From Candidatus Roizmanbacteria bacterium CG_4_9_14_0_8_um_filter_34_12 (GTDB lineage: Bacteria > Patescibacteriota > Microgenomatia > UBA1406 > GWC2-37-13), in NCBI GenBank assembly GCA_002789465.1, contig PFTH01000131.1:1721-8318 (forward strand): a DNA stretch of 6,598 nucleotides, in the 5' to 3' direction. The notes beneath the pieces are model-generated. The model did not search any database, had not been told where the DNA came from, and worked only from the letters and a program-made list of their open reading frames with translations. Each line of letters starts with the position of its first letter. Positions within the stretch are counted from its first letter, which is position 1. Positions 1 through 6,591 of this stretch are shown one piece after another. The position numbers were made by a program, and so were the translations under genes.

Positions 1-13
1 CCACTGCTGTGAA

Positions 14-38
14 AACCCGCAAGCAGAGCTGCGAGGTT
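14..38. repeat. GC-rich imperfect hairpin at left edge
   Basis: The arms AACCCGCA (14-21) and TGCGAGGTT (30-38) pair over eight base pairs with one bulged A at 34, around an 8-nt loop. The first 60 nt are visibly richer in G+C than the rest of the leader. No T-run follows, so it is not a clear intrinsic terminator. It could be the 3' hairpin of an upstream gene, the end of a dispersed or insertion element, or part of a coding sequence cut by the window edge. I cannot choose between these. Confidence 0.35.
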
Positions 39-93
39 AAATCAACTTCGAGGGGCATATACTGATTGCAATTTCAAGTACAAGAAGTATAGC

Positions 94-122
94 TTTACAA
101 ATTTGATATCATTTTGTATAAT
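94..122 (+). promoter_or_regulatory. sigma-70-type promoter of the twin metallopeptidase gene
   Basis: A -35 box TTTACA (94-99) and a perfect -10 box TATAAT (117-122) are separated by exactly 17 nt (100-116). Transcription would start near 128-130, giving a 5' leader of about 60 nt before the ATG at 192. The match is close to the bacterial housekeeping consensus, and it lies just upstream of a long + strand gene, so a chance match is unlikely. Confidence 0.75.
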
Positions 123-138
123 ACTATAAGCTATAGTA
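122..138. promoter_or_regulatory. inverted repeat over the transcription start, possible operator
   Basis: TACTATA (122-128) and TATAGTA (132-138) are perfect 7-bp inverted arms around the spacer AGC. They begin on the last base of the -10 box and cover the expected transcription start, a usual place for a repressor site. A further pair, TATAGCT (88-94) and AGCTATA (129-135), flanks the whole promoter in inverted orientation. No regulator gene is visible nearby. The sequence is AT-rich, so part of the symmetry may be chance. Confidence 0.35.
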
Positions 139-162
139 CTCGTCATTATTACTCAATTAATT

Positions 163-195
163 ATGGCAAATAACAAAATCATCACAAACTTATGA
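163..195 (+). CDS. possible 10-codon leader peptide (MANNKIITNL)
   Basis: An ATG at 163 opens a 10-codon frame that stops at TGA 193-195. This stop overlaps the start codon of the large gene at 192-194 in an ATGA arrangement, typical of translational coupling. It lies downstream of the predicted promoter, so it would be on the transcript. Neither start has a recognisable Shine-Dalgarno sequence. The peptide has no obvious attenuator signature such as a run of one amino acid. In an AT-rich leader a short ORF can arise by chance, so I hold this only as a candidate. Confidence 0.25.
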   Translation: MANNKIITNL

Positions 196-3100
196 CATCG
201 GAAGTTATTCTAAAAGAATCGTCATCAATAAATGAAACTTTACAAAGGAATTCTGAGCGTGTTCACGCTCTTGTTGCACAAGTTGATCCAACATTTCTCT
301 TATTTCAGCTTCGTGGAAAAAGGATTGATTTTGATACGATGATTAATCAATTTCAACTCCCTTTAATCAGTCAACAAGCAGCAAGAGCTACAGAAATAGC
401 AGCTATTAGAAACGAGTCGGCTCGGTTATTGTATACACCTGAGATGGTTTCTCCGGTGGAGTTTTTAGATTTTGTTTTGCATCGGCTTGAAGTGGGAGAT
501 TTTACTGGCAACTCAAGTTTTGATAAGCAGCGAGATCCAGGTTTACCCTTCAATGTATTGGGCCAAATTATAAGACATATAACTGCTGCGCTTGAAGAAG
601 ACATAGTAAACCCAACCCAGGCCCAAGCAATCCTCACAAAAGTAAACAATCAATGGGGTAATTTTATAGCAGATTGGCAGGCAGAATTAGCTTTTGGAGT
701 GGATCCGATAATTTTGGCAAACTTTCAACAACGCATTGATGTTGAATCTGAAAGATTGAGAACTCAAATAGCTAATTTAGAAAAAGGAAATAATTTTGAG
801 TCTGTTCTTGATAATATAAAAGGTCAATTTGAGCAAACGATACTAATCGCTAAAGCAGATCATGAAACAGATGACACATCGAGGCAGCGGTATATTGCTT
901 CAGAAAGAGCATATCATCAGATTACAGCAGAAGAAACTAAATCTGCTCTGGAAAGATTAAGCACGGCATGTCAAAAAGATATTCCATCGACAAAACCAAA
1001 TGCTCGAGTACAACCTGAAAAACTTTACAAAGTATTAACAGATTACTCTGCAACACATTTTCATATGAAATCAGGATCACCACCACAATATATTCAAGAC
1101 CCGATGAGAACCAATAACCAATATTTTGCATACACTTCAACCGAAGGACAACACCCAACAACTACTATCACGGCAGATTTTAATGACCCAGATCTTTCTC
1201 TTGAGCCAATATTATTACATGAACAAAGACATCAAGACTACGCAATAAGAATCCATGCAGATTTGCAAGCTGGTCGTATAAGTCAAGAATTTGCTGGTTT
1301 ACAGCTATATTTTCACCCACCCTCACAAGAAGGACTTGCTATATGTCTGGAAGACTATTTGACCGAATTTGGAGATGAGATCGGTGAACCTAACTTAAGC
1401 AACTATAATAGAAAGCGCTTTCTTTTAGCCCGTTCGCAAGCTGATTATGATATAAACATCGCTTGCATGCCAGTAGATGATGTTGCTGCAAAACTAAGAC
1501 AATCACGTCCAGGGGAAAAACCCATGGAAGAAGTCTTTGTTGCTATGATTATAAATGGAGTTGTCAATCAACCCTGTTATTACCTTCATAACTATGTGGT
1601 AGCTCCTGATAGAATTCGTACATTTGCGACTTCAGTCTGTGGAGAAAATAAGCAAGGTGAAAAAGCTCTGTATAGAGATATTCTTCAACTTGGTCAACCA
1701 TCTATACAAGCAATATACCGTTTGCAGGAAAAAGATTATCGTCGCTATACACCTTACCAAGATGTGGATTTCTCTCCCTATTTTAAAAAGGACACTGTTC
1801 TTTGTGCACCAGTAAGGAAAGTAATGGATGATGTTTGGGAACTTATGATAAGTGTCTTTCCTACTCAAGCAGTAGTATTGCAGATAATTAATTCTCAATC
1901 AATAACTCCTCCAATACACGGAGAAAGATGGTTTGAAGACATTTCACCAAAAGCGAAAAAAAGATACACCCAGCAAGCTCAAGCTTTGCTTCAAAGAAGT
2001 ACAAATCTATTAACTCAAGGTCGTGATCAATTATGTTTCCCCGATATTCAAGCGCTGGAAAAAGCTTGTCGTTATTGTCAATCTCTTATTTTGGTTCAAA
2101 CAGGCGACCTTACATTGCCTCCAGGATTTCTTATTTATGATGCATTTGCACCTTTAATGTCCCCACTTGCATACTTTAGGTATTGGGGTTGGCTCGATCC
2201 AGCTCAAAGAAAAACTCTTCTGCAAGCTATGCCGTTTCATATTGCTCATACTATTCGTTATCTTCATGAATTTCAACCACAAAGAGCAGAACAATTTATA
2301 GCCGAATTATATTCTATGGAAGAATCTGCAAGACATGCTAGTGCTGAATTTGGAGTTTCCAATCCACTTGAACAACTAAACGTGATGGATGTATTCAGAC
2401 ATCCACAAAATTTTGACACAACACAACAACAAATACATGATAACGCAAGAATGGCAGTTGCGATCGGTGGTCACAATGTCAACAATATATATAGAGCGGC
2501 TGATAATGCTCTCAAAAACACTCCTCACGACTGCTTGTCTTGGTTATCTAACGAACCAGTTGATTTAAGTTTAATTCCTTTGTATGAAAGGGCAATAGAT
2601 ACGGCCTTACAAGAAGTTAATATTAGCTTACCTGCTCGTACAATTCAGGTTAGTCGTCAAACAACAGGTATAACAGGGTCAACTGCAGAAACAGACTATG
2701 TCTTATTTAAAACAGATCTCCCCCAACCTCAACGAACAACATATCATCAAGCAAGAGACAGCCTAATAGAAGCAGAAATTGTCACAATGGGTGTTACCGG
2801 TTTAAGATCATATATACATTCTCCATATTTTATTAATGACTGGATTAAAAGAAAGTTAGCCAGAGCTCAACAAGCTTATAAATCAAAACCGGCGATGATC
2901 AACAGTTTAAAAGAGCTTTTACCAATTTCTCCGAAGCAGATCAGAAAATTAATCTTGATCACAATAAAACTAATTGAAAATATTCCTAATGCTGAATTTC
3001 CTCTCAAAATACCTCGCCAAATCAACAGGATCATGCAAATTACACACCTATTATATCCAAGGATACTAAATACGATGACCGATGATGAATTAAGGGCATG

Positions 3101-3749
3101 GTATCGATCGGCAAGAAAAATTAGATTAGAAAAAGAAGTGCATCAAAAAACAACTGGTTCCAGTGTGTTTGATCACCTGGGTCTTGTACTGCAGGCGCAT
3201 GAAAAAGGTCATTTAGTATACACTGCTGGATGCAAAAGTTTAACAAATAATAAAGCACATCCTGCAGCTACAATGATTGTTACTCCAGAAACAGAGGGAT
3301 GGATGGATGCGTTTGCAATTGCTCTTGTAAACCGCATCATTGCGAACTCTGATTCTCAAGGTATAATTAATCCACAATTTGAAAAACAAAGAATCCAAGC
3401 ATTAAAATTAATCAGGGCCGCACAAGCAAAAATAGATATTTGGTTAAATATTGATAACATAACACCAGAACAAATTATCTTTCGTCTTTCAGAAGAGTTA
3501 CAGTTAGATTTTTCAACAACAGTTTCAACTTTTCTGCCAATGATTGTTCGAGCGCGCAATAATCCCACTATGCTTTCAGCCGGTTATTTTATGGGTGGGA
3601 TTTTATGGGAGAGTGTATTAACAGTAGCACATAATAGAGGTTATTCTGATGACTTAGCAGTTTTATTGACACTACGCACATACGAACCGCAATTTATCAT
3701 AAACCATCCGCAAGTTATTGATCAGGAAATGCAAAAATTAATCACTTAA
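192..3749 (+). CDS. giant two-headed gluzincin-type zinc metallopeptidase-like protein (tandem DUF885-like)
   Basis: This is an 1185-residue protein with no known gene name. It has no signal peptide or membrane segment, so it is probably cytoplasmic. In the first half, HEQRH (343-347) is an HExxH zinc motif, followed by Glu380-Gly in SQEGLA, the place of a third zinc ligand in gluzincins. In the second half, HEKGH (1003-1007) is followed by Glu1035-Gly-Trp in TEGW. Around both motifs the order of elements recalls DUF885 peptidases: a Tyr/Gly-containing strand before the first motif (about 309-330), an EG(L/W) helix, then R-x5/6-D (Arg414/Asp420; Arg1075/Asp1082), then a Pro...Tyr segment (461-468; 1125-1132). 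Known DUF885 proteins are roughly 550-600 residues, so this is about two units, with the joint near 560-580. Residues 175-260 look helical and charged. The start is the first ATG after the promoter in this frame, without a clear ribosome binding site. The gene seems intact. The zinc motifs are seen; the family assignment is by memory of the pattern; substrate and activity are unknown. Confidence 0.8.
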   Translation: MTSEVILKESSSINETLQRNSERVHALVAQVDPTFLLFQLRGKRIDFDTMINQFQLPLISQQAARATEIAAIRNESARLLYTPEMVSPVEFLDFVLHRLEVGDFTGNSSFDKQRDPGLPFNVLGQIIRHITAALEEDIVNPTQAQAILTKVNNQWGNFIADWQAELAFGVDPIILANFQQRIDVESERLRTQIANLEKGNNFESVLDNIKGQFEQTILIAKADHETDDTSRQRYIASERAYHQITAEETKSALERLSTACQKDIPSTKPNARVQPEKLYKVLTDYSATHFHMKSGSPPQYIQDPMRTNNQYFAYTSTEGQHPTTTITADFNDPDLSLEPILLHEQRHQDYAIRIHADLQAGRISQEFAGLQLYFHPPSQEGLAICLEDYLTEFGDEIGEPNLSNYNRKRFLLARSQADYDINIACMPVDDVAAKLRQSRPGEKPMEEVFVAMIINGVVNQPCYYLHNYVVAPDRIRTFATSVCGENKQGEKALYRDILQLGQPSIQAIYRLQEKDYRRYTPYQDVDFSPYFKKDTVLCAPVRKVMDDVWELMISVFPTQAVVLQIINSQSITPPIHGERWFEDISPKAKKRYTQQAQALLQRSTNLLTQGRDQLCFPDIQALEKACRYCQSLILVQTGDLTLPPGFLIYDAFAPLMSPLAYFRYWGWLDPAQRKTLLQAMPFHIAHTIRYLHEFQPQRAEQFIAELYSMEESARHASAEFGVSNPLEQLNVMDVFRHPQNFDTTQQQIHDNARMAVAIGGHNVNNIYRAADNALKNTPHDCLSWLSNEPVDLSLIPLYERAIDTALQEVNISLPARTIQVSRQTTGITGSTAETDYVLFKTDLPQPQRTTYHQARDSLIEAEIVTMGVTGLRSYIHSPYFINDWIKRKLARAQQAYKSKPAMINSLKELLPISPKQIRKLILITIKLIENIPNAEFPLKIPRQINRIMQITHLLYPRILNTMTDDELRAWYRSARKIRLEKEVHQKTTGSSVFDHLGLVLQAHEKGHLVYTAGCKSLTNNKAHPAATMIVTPETEGWMDAFAIALVNRIIANSDSQGIINPQFEKQRIQALKLIRAAQAKIDIWLNIDNITPEQIIFRLSEELQLDFSTTVSTFLPMIVRARNNPTMLSAGYFMGGILWESVLTVAHNRGYSDDLAVLLTLRTYEPQFIINHPQVIDQEMQKLIT

Positions 3750-3769
3750 ACAAGAAGAAAAAAATCCCC

Positions 3770-3798
3770 TTGACAGGCATGAAACGTTTAATTATACT
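3770..3798 (+). promoter_or_regulatory. consensus sigma-70 promoter of the ATPase gene
   Basis: A perfect -35 TTGACA (3770-3775) is followed by a 17-nt spacer and TATACT (3793-3798), one base off the -10 consensus. It begins 21 nt after the stop of the preceding gene. Transcription would start near 3804-3806, leaving a leader of about 30 nt. The ATPase is therefore probably transcribed on its own and not only by read-through from the large gene. Confidence 0.85.
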
Positions 3799-3833
3799 TA
3801 AAACATAATTATTAATTAGCCAATCTTTTAATT

Positions 3834-5039
3834 ATGATTAAAAAATATTTTTCAAGAAATAATTATTTTAAATTGATTAAACCATATATCAACACCAATA
3901 TTATCAAGGTAATCATTGGTCAAAGACGAGTCGGTAAAAGCTATTTTCTTTACCAAATAATTGATGAGGTAAAAAAACTTGATAAAAAGGCCAATATTAT
4001 TTATATCAATAAGGAGCTATACGAATTTGACGCTATAAAAGACTATAAAGACTTAGAAAGATATCTCAATGAAAGGTTATTAAAAAAGTCAAAAAATTAT
4101 ATTTTCATTGACGAAATTCAAGAAATAATAAATTTTGAAAAAGCCTTAAGAAGTTTAAATACGCAAGAAAATAATGACATTTATTGTACCGGTAGTAATG
4201 CGAATTTATTGGCTTCTGATTTGGCAAACCTGCTTGGTGGTCGTTTTATCGAAATCCCAATTTATAGTCTTTCATATGAAGAATTTTTACAGTTTCATCA
4301 TCTAGAAAAAAATAAAGAATCATTATTCTCTTATATTAAATATGGAGGATTACCTTATCTCATTAATCTTAAGCTTGAAGATGAACAGATTTATGGTTAT
4401 TTAAAAACAATCTTTAACACGATTATTTTAAAAGATGTCGTTGCTCGCTTTAATATTCGTAATATAAATTTATTAGAACGACTAGTTGAATATTTGGCTA
4501 ACTGTGAAGGAACCTTTGTTTCTGCTAAAAGAATCAGTGATTTCTTGAAATCTCAGAACTTGGATATTTCTCCCAATAGTATTTTAAATTATTTAAATTA
4601 TCTAACTGGTAGTTTTTTTATTCATAAAGTAAAGCGTCAAGATGTGATGGGCCGAAAAATATTTGAGATTAACGAAAAATATTATTTCGAAGATTTAGGT
4701 CTGCGTCATAGCCTGATCGGTTACAGACAAACTGACATTAACAAAATTATGGAGAATCTAGTTTTCTCCAGATTAAAATATTTAGGATACAAAGTAACAG
4801 TCGGCCAAATGGGCATACAAGAAATAGATTTTATTGCCGAAAAAAATAACAAAAAAGCTTATTTTCAAGTTACATACCTACTTTCCTCCAAAAAAGTGAT
4901 TGATAGGGAGTTTGGGAATTTACTCAAGATAAAAGATAACTATCTAAAATATGTGATTTCAATGGATGAATATGCCAGCGGAGACTTTAAAGGAATAAAA
5001 CACCTTAATTTGATTGATTTTTTATTTATTAAAATTTAG
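3834..5039 (+). CDS. AAA-type ATPase with C-terminal DUF4143 nuclease-like domain
   Basis: This 401-residue protein belongs to the large class of prokaryotic ATP-binding proteins with an N-terminal AAA core and a C-terminal DUF4143 domain. The Walker A loop is GQRRVGKS (29-36), and Walker B is YIFIDEIQ (89-96). A sensor-like segment, YCTGSNANLL (117-126), precedes the family-typical GGRFIEIPIYSLSYEEF (135-151), and YGGLPYL lies at 170-176. After a winged-helix-like middle (about 210-290), the C-terminal part shows Glu307, EIDF (330-333) and YFQVTY (343-348). This is the layout of a PD-(D/E)xK nuclease fold, but with Gln/Thr where the catalytic E-x-K would stand, as is common in this family. 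Cellular role and partner are unknown; the family is often accessory and prone to transfer. It has its own strong promoter. Its start lacks a Shine-Dalgarno sequence and lies in a weak AT-only hairpin. Length and motifs are complete, so it appears functional. Confidence 0.93.
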   Translation: MIKKYFSRNNYFKLIKPYINTNIIKVIIGQRRVGKSYFLYQIIDEVKKLDKKANIIYINKELYEFDAIKDYKDLERYLNERLLKKSKNYIFIDEIQEIINFEKALRSLNTQENNDIYCTGSNANLLASDLANLLGGRFIEIPIYSLSYEEFLQFHHLEKNKESLFSYIKYGGLPYLINLKLEDEQIYGYLKTIFNTIILKDVVARFNIRNINLLERLVEYLANCEGTFVSAKRISDFLKSQNLDISPNSILNYLNYLTGSFFIHKVKRQDVMGRKIFEINEKYYFEDLGLRHSLIGYRQTDINKIMENLVFSRLKYLGYKVTVGQMGIQEIDFIAEKNNKKAYFQVTYLLSSKKVIDREFGNLLKIKDNYLKYVISMDEYASGDFKGIKHLNLIDFLFIKI

Positions 5040-5096
5040 AAATTAATATTTATACTGTCTCTCCTATCTCCCAACTACCAACCCCTATTTATATCT

Positions 5097-5117
5097 GGGC
5101 GAACGCAAGGTTCGCCC
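5097..5117. repeat. 8-bp perfect hairpin in the convergent gap
   Basis: GGGCGAAC (5097-5104) and GTTCGCCC (5110-5117) form a perfect 8-bp, GC-rich stem around the 5-nt loop GCAAG. It lies 58 nt after the ATPase stop. No U-tract follows on either strand, so a classic intrinsic terminator is not supported. It could still protect or define the 3' end of the ATPase transcript, or it may be a copy of a dispersed intergenic palindrome. Confidence 0.7.
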
Positions 5118-5225
5118 CGACTGATTGTACGGGCGCATCATTGATGTGCCCCTGATTTAACTGATTTAACCGGCTCGACTGATTCAACTAATTTTAACAA
5201 TATAATAATTTAGCAATGTAACAAT
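5118..5225. repeat. short degenerate direct repeats between the convergent genes
   Basis: CTGATTTAA occurs twice in perfect tandem (5152-5160 and 5161-5169). CGACTGATT occurs at 5118-5126 and again at 5176-5184. Further right, TAACAAT (5195-5201), TAGCAAT (5211-5217) and TAACAAT (5219-5225) form a looser AT-rich series. No gene, promoter or coding signal was seen in this gap. The pattern looks like decayed, slippage-prone intergenic sequence. Confidence 0.6.
5131..5151. repeat. second GC-rich hairpin of the same form
   Basis: GGGCGCAT (5131-5138) pairs with ATGTGCCC (5144-5151) around the loop CATTG, with one G-T pair. Like the hairpin 13 nt before it, it starts with GGGCG, ends in GCCC(C), and has an 8-bp stem and a 5-nt loop. 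The shared size and ends suggest two members of one palindrome family. It lies 85 nt beyond the Rho stop, so it could also mark the end of the rho transcript, but it has no U-tract. Confidence 0.65.
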
Positions 5226-5236
5226 TAGTCAATTAT

Positions 5237-6547
5237 TTACGCTCCCCTATTCATGCTTTCCAAAAACTCCGCGTTGGATTTGGTTTTGGTCAAACGGTCA
5301 ATCATTTTTGTGATTCGCTCTTCAGTATTCAACAAAGAAAGCATCCGACGCAACGTATTAATCTTTGGTAAGACTGCTTTTTCATATAACAGTTCATCAT
5401 GACGTGTTCCGGATTTTTCTACGTCAATTGCAGGAAAAATTCTTCGATTGGCAATGTCTCGATCAAGATAAATTTCCAAATTACCCGTTCCTTTAAGCTC
5501 CTCATAAATCAAATCATCCATCCGCGATTCTGTCCCGATTAAAGCTGTTCCGATGATTGTCAAACTGCCTCCTTCTTCACAGTTGCGCGCGGCTCCAAGA
5601 AATTTTTTTGCCGGATAGAGCGCTGACGGATCAAAACCGCCGGAAAGCGATCTACCGGTCGTATTATTCACAGACAAATTTAAAGCTCGTGCCAATCGTG
5701 TTACAGAATCTAAAAATATTACTACATCTTTCCCCATTTCCACCAGTCGACGTGCACGCTCAAGCGCAAGATTGGCCACCTTAACCTGTTGACGCGGCGA
5801 TTCATCAAAGTTTGATGCTGCCGCTTCTCCTTTAATAAATCTTTTAATTTCTGTCACTTCTTCGGGCCGTTCACCGATTAAAATTGCCATTAATAATACT
5901 TTCGGATAGTTTGTTGCGATGGCTTCTACCATTTCTTTCAAAAAAGTGGTTTTTCCGGCTTTTGGTTGAGAAACAATCAAAGCCCTTTGTCCAAAACCAA
6001 CTGGCGAAATCAAATCCACCATTCTTGTTGAAAGAACTTCTGGTGTTGTTTCCAGTTTGATTTGTTTATTTGGGTGCAGTGAAGTTAACTGTTCAAAATC
6101 TTTTCGTGTCCGACTTTGTTCTTCGGTTAGCGGCTCTCCGTTTATTTTCTTAATCAGTAGCAAACTATGAAATCGCTCTCCTTGTTTTGGTGGACGCGCC
6201 AGACCTTCAACTTCATCGGCACGGCGCAGCCAAAAACGACGAATTTGGGATGTAGAAACATAAATATCATTTTCCGGGTCAATCACATAGTTTTGGCGTA
6301 AAAAACCATATCCGCCTAAAGTAATATCCAAAATCCCCTTTGCTGGATAACTGATTTTTAAATCATCTTTTAAACGATCTTCTAAAGTATTTTCATGACG
6401 AACAGTGTTTTGAGTTATAATTGGTTTTTCTTCGTATTTATCTAAGATTGTGGAAACGTCCAGAGGTTTAGTGATTGGTTTGTTTGTAATGGTTGGGGTT
6501 GCAGCCGTTGTTTTGGCGGCCGGAATGGGCTTTTTAAAAAATACCAT
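5237..6547 (-). CDS. rho: transcription termination factor Rho, short N-terminal form
   Basis: Rho is the hexameric RNA-dependent ATPase/helicase that ends transcription in bacteria. The 436 residues show the cold-shock-like RNA-binding domain at about 70-137 (GILDITLGGYGFLR, DDIYVS-like NDIYVSTSQIRRF, RPPKQGERF). The Walker A loop SQPKAGKT is at 193-200, the catalytic-Glu segment GERPEEVTE at 225-233, Walker B VVIFLDSVTRLARA at 275-288, the R-loop region LGAARNCEEGGSLTI at 317-331, and the likely arginine finger in SGTR (Arg382). By alignment from memory, Lys196, Lys199, Glu226 and Asp280 match E. coli 181, 184, 211 and 265. The first 65 residues are a Pro/Thr/Ala/Lys-rich tail instead of the usual N-terminal helical domain. 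Residue 225 is Gly where E. coli has Asp (Asp210). The start ATG follows an in-frame upstream TGA by 11 codons and has no clear Shine-Dalgarno sequence; its promoter was not identified and may lie beyond the window. It converges on the ATPase gene. Confidence 0.98.
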   Translation of the reverse strand: MVFFKKPIPAAKTTAATPTITNKPITKPLDVSTILDKYEEKPIITQNTVRHENTLEDRLKDDLKISYPAKGILDITLGGYGFLRQNYVIDPENDIYVSTSQIRRFWLRRADEVEGLARPPKQGERFHSLLLIKKINGEPLTEEQSRTRKDFEQLTSLHPNKQIKLETTPEVLSTRMVDLISPVGFGQRALIVSQPKAGKTTFLKEMVEAIATNYPKVLLMAILIGERPEEVTEIKRFIKGEAAASNFDESPRQQVKVANLALERARRLVEMGKDVVIFLDSVTRLARALNLSVNNTTGRSLSGGFDPSALYPAKKFLGAARNCEEGGSLTIIGTALIGTESRMDDLIYEELKGTGNLEIYLDRDIANRRIFPAIDVEKSGTRHDELLYEKAVLPKINTLRRMLSLLNTEERITKMIDRLTKTKSNAEFLESMNRGA

Positions 6548-6578
6548 ATGGGAAAATAAATTGATAATTACGAAATAA

Positions 6579-6591
6579 TGTCATTGCGAGC
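6579..6591. repeat. possible start of a dispersed intergenic repeat
   Basis: TGTCATTGCGAGC stands out as GC-richer than the surrounding rho upstream region. From memory, the same word begins dispersed palindromic repeats in several unrelated bacterial genomes. The window ends 7 nt later, so the partner arm cannot be seen. It is a weak call. Confidence 0.2.

Noticed and set aside
1..60. tRNA-like fragment (TTCGA word at 47-51)
   Set aside because: No acceptor stem, anticodon arm or full T-arm pairing could be drawn around it.
371..649. 92-codon open frame on the minus strand inside the large gene
   Set aside because: It lies wholly within a long, clearly coding + strand gene, has no promoter or ribosome binding site, and its product has no recognisable domain.
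1624..1898. Overlapping open frames on both strands within the large gene
   Set aside because: They are shadows of the coding frame, rich in Cys, Phe and Tyr as expected of out-of-frame AT-rich DNA, with no initiation signals.
2238..2276. His-rich segment FHIAHTIRYLHEF (682-694) of the large protein as a third metal site
   Set aside because: It has no HExxH or HxxxH-plus-acid arrangement with a following ligand; it looks like an ordinary amphipathic helix.
3750..3769. Terminator after the large gene
   Set aside because: There is a run of A but no stem before a T-run; no hairpin could be formed here.
3788..3811. Inverted repeat TAATTAT/ATAATTA over the -10 box of the ATPase promoter as an operator
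   Set aside because: It consists only of A and T in a very AT-rich gap, where such symmetry is expected by chance; not strong enough to call.
5557..5784. 75-codon + strand frame antisense to rho
   Set aside because: It lies opposite the most conserved part of rho, so the opposite frame stays open by constraint; no domain or start signal was seen.
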